Assembly (NCBI GenBank): GCA_002429385.1
Contig: DIZL01000010.1
Span: forward strand, 7,657-71,656
DNA: 64,000 nt
Origin: Prolixibacteraceae bacterium UBA6029
Lineage (GTDB): Bacteria > Bacteroidota > Bacteroidia > Bacteroidales > Prolixibacteraceae
Direction of reading: 5' to 3'
Shown: positions 36,043-44,957 of the stretch, one piece after another
How the letters are laid out: each line of letters begins with the position of its first letter
Position numbering within the stretch: position 1 is the first letter of the stretch
Translations under genes and position numbers: made by a program
The notes under the pieces: model-generated
What the model saw: only the letters and a program-made list of their open reading frames with translations
Database searches by the model: none
Told to the model about the DNA's origin: nothing

Positions 36043-36858
36043 TTAATTCGTTTTTACCTTGCGTTGCCGGCTCAGGATGAAGATTAATACCAATGCAACA
36101 GCTGATATCAATAGGCTGATTATGATCTGGTTCGATTTGTTGCTCTCGAAAAATGAAGTTTTTTGCAATTCGGTCCAGTATTTCATACCGAATAGAACGA
36201 GGCCATTGTTGATGGCATGACCCAAAATACATAAATAAATATTCCGGGTACGTACCATCAGTATCCCCAGGACAATACCAAGTATGAAAGTTGCAGGAAA
36301 TTGCCATGGATTCAGGTGAAACAAGGCAAACATCAGGGCAGAAACGAATACAGCCGTAAATTTCGAATAATTGCGCATCAACCCATGCATGATAACCCCT
36401 CTGAAGATCAATTCTTCGACTACCGGGGCCATAATCACAACCTTTAGTGCAGCGCCGTAAATTCCGAAGTCACTTTCAAAAACTTTATTGAATAATTCCC
36501 AGAACCAGGCTGGTGGGGGTAATACCTTCGCAACGGCAATGTTTATTTCTCCAATTAGGTTTTGTGCCGCCCAAAAGAAGAATAATACCGGAATCAGAAT
36601 GAGAACATTAAATGATTTTGCAGGAAAAAGTTCTTTCAAAGGAACTCCTGCCCGACGGTAAGCGTAGTAAAAGATGAAGACCGCAGAACCAACACCCAGG
36701 ATGATTTTCTTAATTGGATTGTACAGATAATCGGTCCCGTCGTAATAATCGAGCAGGGCCAGCGGAAAATCGATCAGCGTTTGAATGAAGGTATAGAGAA
36801 CCACCAAATGTATGGCCCCCATAATGGTCGGATAATGTTTTAGTTTTTGGTCGTTCAA
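36043..36858 (-). CDS. CPBP family intramembrane metalloprotease
   Basis: 271 residues with about eight hydrophobic helices. The CPBP/Abi motifs are present: EELIFRG (about 155-161, motif 1 EExxxR), FALFHLNPWQFP (motif 2, metal-binding His) and a later GHAINN (motif 3). The family includes CAAX prenyl proteases and self-immunity proteins; the substrate here is unknown. Monocistronic; a 1-kb non-coding region lies upstream. Confidence 0.88.
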   Translation of the reverse strand: MNDQKLKHYPTIMGAIHLVVLYTFIQTLIDFPLALLDYYDGTDYLYNPIKKIILGVGSAVFIFYYAYRRAGVPLKELFPAKSFNVLILIPVLFFFWAAQNLIGEINIAVAKVLPPPAWFWELFNKVFESDFGIYGAALKVVIMAPVVEELIFRGVIMHGLMRNYSKFTAVFVSALMFALFHLNPWQFPATFILGIVLGILMVRTRNIYLCILGHAINNGLVLFGMKYWTELQKTSFFESNKSNQIIISLLISAVALVLIFILSRQRKVKTN

Positions 36859-37050
36859 TTTTCCGGGTTTTGAAAGAGTAAATTTAGCTTTGTTTTTTTA
36901 AATATGTTGCATGAAACCCGGATTGTCGTGCATAAAAATCAAAAGACACTGAATCTTACATGATATTTGGATATCCGTTTGCACATCCATACTTCTGTCT
37001 TTTCTCCTGTTCAGCTCTTGGATGGAAAGGGAAATGCGATATGAATCTAT

Positions 37051-37281
37051 CTTACCACTGTCTTACCACTGTCATACCACTGTCATACCACTGTCAGTAC
37101 AAATTCGAAACAAATTCGAAACAAATACATAACAAATTCGATACAAATACATAGCAGTTCGAATTTGTATCGAATTTGTTACGTATTATATTCGAATTTG
37201 TTACGACAGTGGTATGACAGTGATATGACGGTGGTATGACAGTGGTATGACAGTGGTATGACAGTGGTACGATAGAGTCAT
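37051..37281. repeat. 21-unit 11-bp phased tandem-inverted repeat
   Basis: Read from 37051, the sequence divides into 21 consecutive 11-mers without slipping. Units 1-4 are c(t/a)taccactgt; units 5-9 are AT-rich (type cgaaacaaatt); unit 10 is transitional (catagcagttc); units 11-14 are the reverse-complement type (gaatttgttac); units 15-20 are gacagtggtat or close variants; unit 21 is degenerate. The two arms are reverse complements about a centre at TTCGAA (37158-37163). The element could extrude as a cruciform or, if transcribed, fold as one hairpin of roughly 110 bp per arm. Confidence 0.92.
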
Positions 37282-37414
37282 ATCGGGAAACTGAAGGGGA
37301 TAAGGTATGGGTAATGATGAAACTGAACCACTTCATGTTCTTGTGGGGATGTGTTTTCACTAATTTTGCAGTACTTGTTTTGGTTTTATTCAGAAGACCC
37401 CACATTTTGTCCTG

Positions 37415-37534
37415 AAACCTTAGTAACTTAGTTCAACCCATTGACTGCCAACCTTATTTACCTTATTATTTTGGATATTGGCATAAGGTAAATAAGGTTT
37501 GGGTTAGGGGATTCTTGGCCAGTTACTAAGGTTT
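37415..37534. repeat. Nested double inverted repeat
   Basis: The outer arms aaaccttagtaact (37415-37428) and agttactaaggttt (37521-37534) are perfect 14-base complements. The inner arms aaccttatttacctta (37450-37465) and taaggtaaataaggtt (37484-37499) are perfect 16-base complements around an 18-base loop. The unpaired middle parts are roughly complementary too. No T-run follows, so it is not an obvious terminator. Confidence 0.88.
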
Positions 37535-37821
37535 AACGATTTTAAAATAAGGTTTTTAATAACTAATCCTGATCAGTTCACCCGAATTCCATTCAAGAAT
37601 ATCATATAATCTAAGAAATGTATTAATCGATTCGTTTGAATTGCCTTAGCTACCAATTCAGTCCATACACAATTACCAGTTTTGAATTTCAGTACGAATC
37701 TGTTCTCTAAATTCTGAAGTGTTTGTTATCAGCTTATCGTATTGAAAGTTAAAGATATAACAGGATACGGAATGGAAATAACTGAATAGTTGCGTATTTG
37801 TGGAAAATACTTCAAAAACTA

Positions 37822-37853
37822 TTTGATATTTTGAATTAATTGTACTTATTTTG
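37822..37853 (+). promoter_or_regulatory. Possible promoter of the rpmB operon
   Basis: TTTG at 37822-37825 and TTATTTTG at 37846-37853 resemble the Bacteroidetes -33 (TTTG) and -7 (TAnnTTTG) boxes with a 20-base spacer, placing a start about 40 bases before the rpmB ATG. The -7 box has one mismatch. Supported only by pattern. Confidence 0.4.
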
Positions 37854-37897
37854 CGGACTGTTTGAAAAATGTGAGATTCTGATTAAAAAATAAGACA

Positions 37898-38140
37898 ATG
37901 TCAAGAGTTTGTCAAGTAACCGGAAAAAAAGTAATGGTGGGAAATAATGTTTCCCATTCAAAGCGTAGAACAAAACGGAAGTTCCTTCCCAACCTGTTCA
38001 AGAAGAAGTTCTATCTTCCAGAAGAAGATCGTTGGATTTCGTTAACTGTTTCAGCTAACGGTATTCGTACAATCAATAAAAACGGATTGAACGCCTCCCT
38101 GATCGCTGCTAAGGAAAAAGGTTTTATAACAACTATTTAA
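37898..38140 (+). CDS. rpmB: 50S ribosomal protein L28
   Basis: 80 residues. The N-terminal SRVCQVTGKKVMVGNNVSHS (2-21) is the L28 signature, and the KRKFLPNLFKKKFYLPEE region follows. A structural protein of the large subunit. First gene of a ribosomal cluster with rpmG and DUF4295, separated by 11 and 8 bases. Confidence 0.97.
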   Translation: MSRVCQVTGKKVMVGNNVSHSKRRTKRKFLPNLFKKKFYLPEEDRWISLTVSANGIRTINKNGLNASLIAAKEKGFITTI

Positions 38141-38151
38141 AGCTTTAAGAA

Positions 38152-38334
38152 ATGGCTAAGAAAGGTAATAGAATACAGGTAATCATGGAATGTACCGAAC
38201 AAAAGACAAGCGGGGTTCCCGGAACTTCGAGGTACATTACTACCAAAAACAGGAAAAATACTCCTGAACGTTTGGAGAAAAAGAAATACAATGCTAACTT
38301 AAAGCGAGTTACTGTACACCGCGAAATTAAATAA
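38152..38334 (+). CDS. rpmG: 50S ribosomal protein L33
   Basis: 60 residues. The pattern IQVIMECTEQK (8-18), the central SRYITTKNRKNTPERLEKKK and the ending RVTVHREIK are typical of L33. Only one Cys of the zinc-ribbon pairs is present, so this is a zinc-independent (C-minus) form. Co-transcribed with rpmB. Confidence 0.96.
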   Translation: MAKKGNRIQVIMECTEQKTSGVPGTSRYITTKNRKNTPERLEKKKYNANLKRVTVHREIK

Positions 38335-38342
38335 CAAATAGT

Positions 38343-38495
38343 ATGGCAAAGAAAGTAGTTGCATCATTGCAAAAAGGAGCCGGTAAAGGTCACGCGAAAG
38401 TGGTTCGAATGGTTAGATCCGAAAAAACCGGAGCTTATACATTTCAGGAAGAAATTATTCTGAATGATAATGTCAAGGATTATTTCAAGAAATAG
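38343..38495 (+). CDS. DUF4295 small basic protein
   Basis: ATG at 38343, 50 codons, stop TAG 38493-38495. The peptide begins MAKKVVASLQKGAGKGHAKV and is Lys-rich, matching DUF4295, which in Bacteroidota almost always follows rpmG. It is likely a lineage-specific ribosome-associated protein, which is inference from context and charge. It is 8 bases after rpmG and is followed by a terminator. Confidence 0.88.
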   Translation: MAKKVVASLQKGAGKGHAKVVRMVRSEKTGAYTFQEEIILNDNVKDYFKK

Positions 38496-38513
38496 ACCAG
38501 ATTTTCTCTATAG

Positions 38514-38547
38514 AAAAAAGCTTTCATCATTGGTGAAGGCTTTTTTT
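38514..38547 (+). terminator. Intrinsic terminator after DUF4295 gene
   Basis: A 13-base stem (aaaaaagctttca at 38514-38526 with tgaaggctttttt at 38534-38546, one mismatch), a 7-base loop and a run of seven T. It separates the ribosomal cluster from ftsY, which begins 38 bases further on. Confidence 0.88.
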
Positions 38548-38585
38548 ATTGATTCGTATATTACAGCTCTTTAAATAGTGTCATT

Positions 38586-39536
38586 ATGGGTATTTTCGGA
38601 AGTTTTACAAGGAAGAAGAAGGAAAGTCTGGACGAGGGACTTTCGAAAACTAAAGAAAGTGTATTTGCGAAGATTGGACGCGCCATTGTTGGTAAATCAA
38701 AGGTTGACGATGAGGTGTTGGATAACCTGGAGGAGATTTTGATTTCGTCGGATGTTGGTGTAGATACCACCCTTAAAATTATTGAACGGATTGAAAAACG
38801 AGTCGCGGCTGATAAGTACATGGGTACTTCCGAATTGAACTCCATCCTGAAAGAAGAGATTACAAGTTTACTGGAAGAGAATAACAGCCGTGATGTGGCT
38901 GATTTTGACCTTCCCGACAGCAGTGATCCTTATGTGATTATGGTTGTTGGAGTCAATGGTGTCGGAAAAACAACTACAATCGGCAAACTGGCTTATCACT
39001 TTAAAGCGGCAGGCAAGAAGGTCGTTTTAGGAGCTGCTGATACCTTTAGGGCAGCTGCTATCGATCAGTTACAGATATGGGCCGACCGGGTTCAGGTACC
39101 CTTGGTAAAACAGGGAATGGGTGCTGATCCGGCATCTGTCGCCTTTGATACGCTTTCATCGGCCAAGGCACAGGGAGCAGATGTGGTGATTATCGATACT
39201 GCAGGTCGTCTGCACAATAAAGTAAACCTGATGAATGAGCTGAGCAAAATTAAAATGGTCATGAAAAAGGTTGTTCCTGATGCCCCCCACGAAGTATTGC
39301 TTATTCTTGATGGTTCAACCGGTCAAAATGCTTTTGAACAGGCCAAGCAGTTTACCAAAGCTACTGATGTTACGGCACTGGCGCTTACCAAACTCGATGG
39401 TACAGCTAAAGGTGGTGTTGTTATCGGTATTTCTGATCAGTTTAAAATACCGGTTAAATATATTGGAATAGGCGAGAAGATGGATGATTTGCAGATTTTC
39501 AGACGCAAAGAATTTGTTGAATCGCTATTCTCTTAA
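38586..39536 (+). CDS. ftsY: Signal recognition particle receptor FtsY
   Basis: 316 residues, the compact NG-domain form without a long acidic A domain. G1 is GVNGVGKTTTIGKLA (about 121-135), with the later DTAGR and TKLDGTAKGG motifs. It is the GTPase that receives SRP-ribosome complexes at the membrane. Starts 49 bases after a terminator, so it probably has its own promoter. Confidence 0.97.
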   Translation: MGIFGSFTRKKKESLDEGLSKTKESVFAKIGRAIVGKSKVDDEVLDNLEEILISSDVGVDTTLKIIERIEKRVAADKYMGTSELNSILKEEITSLLEENNSRDVADFDLPDSSDPYVIMVVGVNGVGKTTTIGKLAYHFKAAGKKVVLGAADTFRAAAIDQLQIWADRVQVPLVKQGMGADPASVAFDTLSSAKAQGADVVIIDTAGRLHNKVNLMNELSKIKMVMKKVVPDAPHEVLLILDGSTGQNAFEQAKQFTKATDVTALALTKLDGTAKGGVVIGISDQFKIPVKYIGIGEKMDDLQIFRRKEFVESLFS

Positions 39537-39650
39537 TTCGAAGTTCCAAGTTCCAGGTTTCAGGTTTCAAGTTTTGGAATGCGTAGGTTTTGGGTATTGA
39601 ATGTTCGATATTGGTTATTGGAAATTCGTTTCTGTTTTAACTAATGACAA

Positions 39651-39719
39651 TTAACCACATAGGCATATAGGCCACATAGTTTTTGTTATTCTATGTGAAC
39701 TATGTGCCTATGTGGTTAA
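39651..39719. repeat. Imperfect palindrome upstream of rimO
   Basis: Arms at 39651-39679 and 39691-39719 (29 bases each, 11-base loop) are reverse complements apart from about five mismatches, and both contain the words ccacataggc and ccacatag or their complements. The element ends 14 bases before the preferred rimO start, so it would form a hairpin in the leader mRNA. Confidence 0.85.
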
Positions 39720-39733
39720 AAGAATTGCAAAAA

Positions 39734-41035
39734 ATGAAGAAACAAAAGATAAATGTAGTGACCCTGGGTTGCTCGAAAAACCTTGTAGACTCTGAGGTCC
39801 TGCTGAATCAATTGGCAATGGATGGCTTTGAGGTGGTGCATGATTCGAATGATACAGATTCTGATATTGTTGTAATCAATACATGTGGATTCATTCATGA
39901 TGCCAAGGAAGAATCGGTAAACACCATCCTGCAGTTTGTGGATGCCAAGGGACGCGGCGAAATTGACAAGCTGTATGTGATGGGATGCCTTTCGGAACGA
40001 TATAAATCTGATCTGGAAAAGGAAGTCCCTGAAGTGGATAAGTTCTTTGGTAAGTTTGACCTGAAAGCTCTGATTGGTGAATTAAAAGCAACTTATCGCC
40101 CTGAATTTATTTATGAAAGAAGGATTACCACACCTTCACATTTTGCTTACCTGAAGATATCAGAGGGCTGTAACCGTGTTTGTGCCTTCTGTGCCATTCC
40201 GGGTATGACAGGAAAGCACCAGTCCAAATCGATGGAAGACCTGGTTAAAGAGGCAAGATACCTTGCTAAAAAAGGCGTTCGTGAAATTCTGCTGATCGCC
40301 CAGGATCTGTCATACTATGGCATCGATCTTTACGGGAAAAGTATGCTGGCTGAACTGATACAGAAAATTGCAGAAATTGATGGAACCGTTTGGATCAGGC
40401 TTCATTACTTATATCCTACTAAATTCCCAATGGATATACTTCCCTTGTTCCAGTCAGTTCCAAAACTATGCAAATACATTGATATTCCGCTTCAACACAG
40501 TGCCAACAACGTACTTAAACATATGCTTCGTCATGTGACTACTGAAGAAACAGAGGCTTTGCTGCAGAAAATAAAGGAGGCAGTCCCCGGAATTGCTATC
40601 CGTACAACCATGCTGGTGGGTCATCCGGGAGAAACGGATGATGATTTTGAACAACTGAAAGGCTTTGTTTCAAAACACAAGTTTGATCGCCTGGGGGCAT
40701 TTACCTATTCACACGAGGAAGGCACATACGGTTACCAAAAGTATGAAGATGATGTGCCTGAAGAGTTAAAACAAACCCGTCAGGAAGAACTGATGGGAAT
40801 ACAGCAGATCATATCTTCGCAACTCAATGCTGCAAAGGTTGGTCAAACTTTGCAAGTGATTATCGATCGGGAAGATGATGAATTCTATGTTGGGCGTACC
40901 GAATTCGATTCCCCCGAAGTGGATGGTGAAGTACTCATCAGCAAGGAAACTCCGCTCAAGAAAGGTCAATTCTGTCGGGTTGAGATTACTGGTTCCGAAG
41001 AGTTTGATTTATACGGGAAAGTGATTCAGAAATAG
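39734..41035 (+). CDS. rimO: Ribosomal protein S12 methylthiotransferase RimO
   Basis: 433 residues from MKKQKINVVTLG. An in-frame ATG at 39683 would add 17 residues, but these are encoded by a palindromic repeat, so 39734 is preferred. The UPF0004 domain has its Cys in TLGCSKN, and the radical SAM motif is CNRVCAFCAIPG (about 138-149). A TRAM domain closes the protein. It methylthiolates Asp88 of S12. Confidence 0.95.
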   Translation: MKKQKINVVTLGCSKNLVDSEVLLNQLAMDGFEVVHDSNDTDSDIVVINTCGFIHDAKEESVNTILQFVDAKGRGEIDKLYVMGCLSERYKSDLEKEVPEVDKFFGKFDLKALIGELKATYRPEFIYERRITTPSHFAYLKISEGCNRVCAFCAIPGMTGKHQSKSMEDLVKEARYLAKKGVREILLIAQDLSYYGIDLYGKSMLAELIQKIAEIDGTVWIRLHYLYPTKFPMDILPLFQSVPKLCKYIDIPLQHSANNVLKHMLRHVTTEETEALLQKIKEAVPGIAIRTTMLVGHPGETDDDFEQLKGFVSKHKFDRLGAFTYSHEEGTYGYQKYEDDVPEELKQTRQEELMGIQQIISSQLNAAKVGQTLQVIIDREDDEFYVGRTEFDSPEVDGEVLISKETPLKKGQFCRVEITGSEEFDLYGKVIQK

Positions 41036-41082
41036 GTTTTAGAAAATTGAATTATAGGATCTTACCCTTTTTGAGGAGTTGT

Positions 41083-41385
41083 TTATAAGTCTTTATATTT
41101 CATTTTTGGGTGCCTTTTGGTATGGTAAACATGCAATATGTAAATAGTTTGCTTCTCCTTTATGTACTCGTAAATTATTTGGTACGGAAATATTTTCAGG
41201 GTTGCTTCTCTGTAAGGTCCTTTCTTATTGGGAAATCCCTCAGGTTGTTTCTGAATCAAATCAATAGTTTGATCGATGAAATTGACAAATCGTACACCTA
41301 AACCATTTACGCGATTCTCATACCAAACAAATGAATCCTGTATCTCTTTGGAGGCAGATGAAAAGAATACAACTTTACAGCCCAT
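41083..41385 (-). CDS. RelE/ParE-family toxin
   Basis: 100 residues with the RelE/ParE pattern: an N-terminal strand, a two-helix hairpin containing SASKEIQDSFVWYENRV (about 9-25), then strands ending in the basic YHTKRHPKMKYKDL tail (about 87-100). It is the second gene of a two-gene unit and overlaps the antitoxin-like gene by 11 bases. RelE members cleave mRNA on the ribosome and ParE members block gyrase; the class cannot be decided here. Confidence 0.85.
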   Translation of the reverse strand: MGCKVVFFSSASKEIQDSFVWYENRVNGLGVRFVNFIDQTIDLIQKQPEGFPNKKGPYREATLKIFPYQIIYEYIKEKQTIYILHVYHTKRHPKMKYKDL

Positions 41386-41620
41386 CAGGAGCTGTTTTTA
41401 ATAATTCTGCTTTCAATTCATCCCAGGTAACTCCCTTCTCTTTTCCGCTTTTCAGATCAGACGAACGCTTATCCAGTTCAGCAATAAAGCTTTCGTCATT
41501 CCACCATTCATTCATTTCATTGATATCACTTTCAACGATGGTATATATAGCCTTCACTTTTTTATCATCAGCTACCTTGATATACTCATGTAATTTTTGC
41601 CTTATTATAGTAGTATTCAT
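41375..41620 (-). CDS. Antitoxin-like addiction module protein
   Basis: 81 residues, acidic and largely helical, directly upstream of and overlapping the RelE/ParE-type toxin by 11 bases. Length, order and overlap fit a type II antitoxin. The C-terminal part (KEKGVTWDELKAELLK, about 60-75) resembles the addiction-module family with a short amphipathic helix. No clear DNA-binding domain is visible. Confidence 0.75.
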   Translation of the reverse strand: MNTTIIRQKLHEYIKVADDKKVKAIYTIVESDINEMNEWWNDESFIAELDKRSSDLKSGKEKGVTWDELKAELLKTAPDGL

Positions 41621-41678
41621 GATGTTTTGTTTGTCACGAAGTTAGGGAAAACAACTAAGATTTTTAAATTTTGCTTTA

Positions 41679-42689
41679 TTAACTTTTCACAGGCACTAAT
41701 CCCAGTTTTTCTTCAGCAAACTGATAACTTGCTTTTTCAACATCCATCCATGCTTTAGACATTAGTTTGCATGCGATGGGGTGACAACCTGCTTCAGGAA
41801 ATGCAACCTTTTGTTTGAGATTTTCCGGAGTGCCTAACTGAGTGAACATCTTAAGCATAGCATCTACCTTGACTGTTTGATCCTGATGTTCTTCGTCTTT
41901 GTAATAATATCCAAGGAATACAGGCATTTTAACTTTTGAGAAAGTTCGTTTGGTCATCGTCGCTTCAACCAGTTGCTGAAGGTAAACCACCGCTTCGAGC
42001 CTGTATTTGCAATTCCAGTACTTACATTCTTCTGAGCCAAAATCAGTGTTTGTGACTCTGTAATTTCCTTTGGAAACAAAGCGGCCAATTTGTAATCCCC
42101 AGGGTTTGCTAAGTAGAAATGCTGCCGGATTGTTGATAGCAATGTTTGGCGATAGCAATATCAACCCATCCATCAGTTCAGGAAAATCAGAGGCCAGTTT
42201 GAGCATCAATGTTCCACCGGTGGAAGTACCCATCAGGATAACTTTTTCACCCAGTTTGTGAGCAATGACCAATGCTTCCTTCGCTGACTGATAAAGCCTG
42301 TCTGGTGTCATGTCGATCAGGGCTTCTGTGGTGTCAATGCCATGCGATGCAAGTAAAGGGATGTATAAATTCATGCCGTAACGACGGGCGAAATCAATGT
42401 GAACAGGGTTACCTTCATACCAGGAGGCCGAGAATCCATGTAAGTAGAGCAAACAATAAGGCGTTTTATTTTTCAGGCTGTCATTGGCCCATATGATCCT
42501 GCTTTCATTATCAGGTTTAATTTTAAGTCTTGATTCTTTGTCTTTGATATAAGCTTCTATCTCATTAGTCTGAAGATAATTGTTTATAAGCTCGTTGTTT
42601 AATTTAGGTTGTGGAAACGTTGGGCCAGCCAGATAGACGATACCTAAAATGCAGAGCAGAGAAATGCAAATGAGCAGAAATTTTTTCAT
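41679..42689 (-). CDS. Alpha/beta hydrolase
   Basis: 336 residues. An N-terminal hydrophobic segment (about 3-22) suggests a signal or membrane anchor. The nucleophile elbow is GTSTGG (about 159-164), the oxyanion-hole region is YLHGFSASWYEG (about 82-93), and a C-terminal His in EAGCHPI completes the likely triad. The substrate is unknown. It is 12 bases after the next membrane-protein gene and probably co-transcribed with it. Confidence 0.83.
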   Translation of the reverse strand: MKKFLLICISLLCILGIVYLAGPTFPQPKLNNELINNYLQTNEIEAYIKDKESRLKIKPDNESRIIWANDSLKNKTPYCLLYLHGFSASWYEGNPVHIDFARRYGMNLYIPLLASHGIDTTEALIDMTPDRLYQSAKEALVIAHKLGEKVILMGTSTGGTLMLKLASDFPELMDGLILLSPNIAINNPAAFLLSKPWGLQIGRFVSKGNYRVTNTDFGSEECKYWNCKYRLEAVVYLQQLVEATMTKRTFSKVKMPVFLGYYYKDEEHQDQTVKVDAMLKMFTQLGTPENLKQKVAFPEAGCHPIACKLMSKAWMDVEKASYQFAEEKLGLVPVKS

Positions 42690-42701
42690 AGTCGTTCGGG
42701 T

Positions 42702-43688
42702 TTAATTAACGATATTACTTTCACTTTTCAGTAAGCTTTTCCACCGTAAAGCGATTAAAATGGAGGCAACCACAATAAAACTGATTTGGCAGGTGATGTC
42801 CAGATTATTCTTTGAATCGATAAGTATGAAAAGTCCAAAAACCATTCCAGCAAACAATGCTCCACAGGCCAGAGAAAAACGCTGAATGTCGTTCCATTTA
42901 CTATTTACCCAACCCAAAATGAGAATGATCATGCCGAATACAATAAGGATACCAGATAATTCTATTAGCCATGCCGGCATGACATGGTCTTTCTTAAATA
43001 CCTGGGATAAAAGATTAAGCCACATTAAACTTGCGAAAAGAGAAATGATTCCGATTACTAATGCTGGTGGTGTTTTAAAATTATATTTTACCAAAGGTTT
43101 TTGGGGCAATTTGATTGCTACAAGTATTACCCCGAAAGCGAATATTACTGCTACGGTATAGTGAATCCATGATGTGGTAAATCCAGACATTTTATAAAAA
43201 GTGGTATAGAAACCAAAGCTGCTTACCAGAAATAGCACTGCAAAGATTCCAATTCCTATTTTATTTAACCATGGCTGGTCCTTGTGATCCGGGAAAATCA
43301 TTTCTGCAAATAAAACAGGCATTGTAATGCTCCAGATGGAATGATTGGTCATAATAATCTCTGCCCAGGCCCAATTGACGCCCCATAACCTTCCAAAAGA
43401 AATATCTAAGTTAAGGAAGTGTGGATTAAAAGCGGATTGCAGCAATAAACCTTCTTCTAAAATACCAAATGCAAAGCCCAGCAGAATCATTGAAAACCAT
43501 CCCAATTGATACCGTCGTACAAATTCCCTGATCAGCAAAGCTGCCGAGCCATAAAACACAGATTCAAATATCAATTGTATTGCTCTACTGACAGGAGTTG
43601 ATCCGGATAATAATTCTGCTATAATGGGGGATAAAACGAACAGGATAATAATGGGTCCAATTCTATTGAAAAGATTCTTTTTTTGCAT
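42702..43688 (-). CDS. Polytopic membrane protein, unknown
   Basis: 328 residues with about nine to ten hydrophobic helices. I do not recognise a named family. One segment, GFAFGILEEGLLLQSAFNP (about 71-89), has a Glu-Glu pair in a helix followed by polar residues, which faintly recalls EE-motif membrane proteases, but the rest of the CPBP pattern is missing. It precedes the alpha/beta hydrolase gene on the same strand. Confidence 0.7.
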   Translation of the reverse strand: MQKKNLFNRIGPIIILFVLSPIIAELLSGSTPVSRAIQLIFESVFYGSAALLIREFVRRYQLGWFSMILLGFAFGILEEGLLLQSAFNPHFLNLDISFGRLWGVNWAWAEIIMTNHSIWSITMPVLFAEMIFPDHKDQPWLNKIGIGIFAVLFLVSSFGFYTTFYKMSGFTTSWIHYTVAVIFAFGVILVAIKLPQKPLVKYNFKTPPALVIGIISLFASLMWLNLLSQVFKKDHVMPAWLIELSGILIVFGMIILILGWVNSKWNDIQRFSLACGALFAGMVFGLFILIDSKNNLDITCQISFIVVASILIALRWKSLLKSESNIVN

Positions 43689-43838
43689 GGCTATTGGTTT
43701 AGTTTCAATAATATAGAATGCAGTATAAGCCTATTTCCATAAGATATTACTGATCATTCAATCGATTGCAAGATAGGGAAAATATAAATTACTGATCATT
43801 AAATCAGGTGTAAAAACATAACCCTAAGTTGCCCTCCT

Positions 43839-44951
43839 TTACTTAAAAGCGAGTTGTGCAAAATCAAACAGGTTAACCCTCCAGACCTGCCACTCATGAG
43901 AACCAACCGGTCCTGAAAATGCAGTATGTATTCCATGTCCTTTAAGCGTTTCAACCATTCCTTTAACACTGGGGTACATAGGTTCGAGGGTTCCAGAACC
44001 TGCAAAAAAGAGCTTGTATGTTTGGTTGAATTTGGCAGCATCCTTAAAAATACCATTGTTGGCTGTTTCTATGTCGAAATTTGTTTTCCCAAAGCCCCCG
44101 CTAAAGGAGGCAACCGTTCCAAACAGTTCAGGATGATCAAAACCAATATGGACGGCTTGCATTGCTCCCATTGAAAGGCCTGCGATAGCCCTGTTCTTCT
44201 GATCACTCAAGGTCCGGTAGCCAGCATCAATCATGGGGATCAATTCTTTGGTCACGAGATCAGCAAACAGGTTATCGTTACCTCCTGGATTAAATTGATT
44301 TTCAGCACCCGGCCGTGGTGCATAACCATTATCCATAACGATTATAAAAGGTTTTGCTTTACCTTCGGCGATCAGGTTGTCCATGATGAAATTGACTTTC
44401 CCCTGCATGGTCCATCCCAGCTCGCTTTCACCAGCGCCATGTTGCAGATATAGAACTGGATATTTTTCCTGCACATTCTTGTCATATCCGGGAGGCGTGT
44501 AGACAAGACATTTCCGTGTCGTTTTGGTTGTTTTTGAATAATAGAAATGTTGTCTTACTTCGCCATGAGGGACATCCTTTGGAAGGTAAAAACTAAGTTG
44601 GTCATCCGGTATTTCGATCATGCTGGTCCATTTGCCCCAGCCGAAATAATGGGAACTGTTGGGGTAATCTACCTTTGCCCCGTCAACACTGATCGCAAAG
44701 TAATGCAGGCCCGCCCGGCAGGGTTTGGTGGTTAGGATCCAATTGCCGTCAGTACTCTTTTCAAAGTTATACTCTTTGGCGCCCAGTGCCATATCATCGC
44801 TGAGATTCAGTAATTTCACTTCTTTGGCATCAGGAGCATTTACAACAAAAGAGGCCTTCTTTTCATCATCAACAGTTGGTTCTTTCATCAGTTGGGCTTT
44901 GACACTAAAAAGCATCATGAAGCAGATACACGATAGAATAATTGCTTTCAT
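43839..44951 (-). CDS. Secreted esterase (feruloyl-esterase-like)
   Basis: 370 residues. Signal peptide (about 1-19), an N-terminal beta-sandwich (CBM48-like E-set, about 25-110), then an alpha/beta-hydrolase esterase domain. The nucleophile elbow is AGLSMGAMQA (about 262-271), HGAGESELGW marks the oxyanion region, and the last His is in GSHEWQVWR. Such E-set plus esterase proteins remove acetyl or feruloyl groups from plant polysaccharides. It is 6 bases after the GH78 gene, so both probably act on one glycan. Confidence 0.88.
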   Translation of the reverse strand: MKAIILSCICFMMLFSVKAQLMKEPTVDDEKKASFVVNAPDAKEVKLLNLSDDMALGAKEYNFEKSTDGNWILTTKPCRAGLHYFAISVDGAKVDYPNSSHYFGWGKWTSMIEIPDDQLSFYLPKDVPHGEVRQHFYYSKTTKTTRKCLVYTPPGYDKNVQEKYPVLYLQHGAGESELGWTMQGKVNFIMDNLIAEGKAKPFIIVMDNGYAPRPGAENQFNPGGNDNLFADLVTKELIPMIDAGYRTLSDQKNRAIAGLSMGAMQAVHIGFDHPELFGTVASFSGGFGKTNFDIETANNGIFKDAAKFNQTYKLFFAGSGTLEPMYPSVKGMVETLKGHGIHTAFSGPVGSHEWQVWRVNLFDFAQLAFK

Positions 44952-44957
44952 ATTGTT

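Larger units (their letters stand above)
36859..37897. other. 1-kb non-coding region with two large inverted repeats
   Basis: No ORF here has family similarity. It contains the 21-unit 11-bp repeat at 37051-37281, a nested inverted repeat at 37415-37534, and the rpmB promoter region at the right end. The parts 36859-37050 and 37535-37800 hold nothing I can recognise. It lies between two divergent genes (CPBP protease and rpmB). Confidence 0.7.

Noticed and set aside
37150..37200. tRNA because of a GTTCGAAT word
   Set aside because: No acceptor or anticodon stems; the word comes from the repeat centre.
37051..37281. CRISPR array
   Set aside because: Units are only 11 bp, contiguous, with no spacers, and inverted in the second half; no cas genes nearby.
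37094..37405. 103-codon ORF on the minus strand
   Set aside because: It is a translation of the 11-bp repeat, giving a periodic peptide with no domain.
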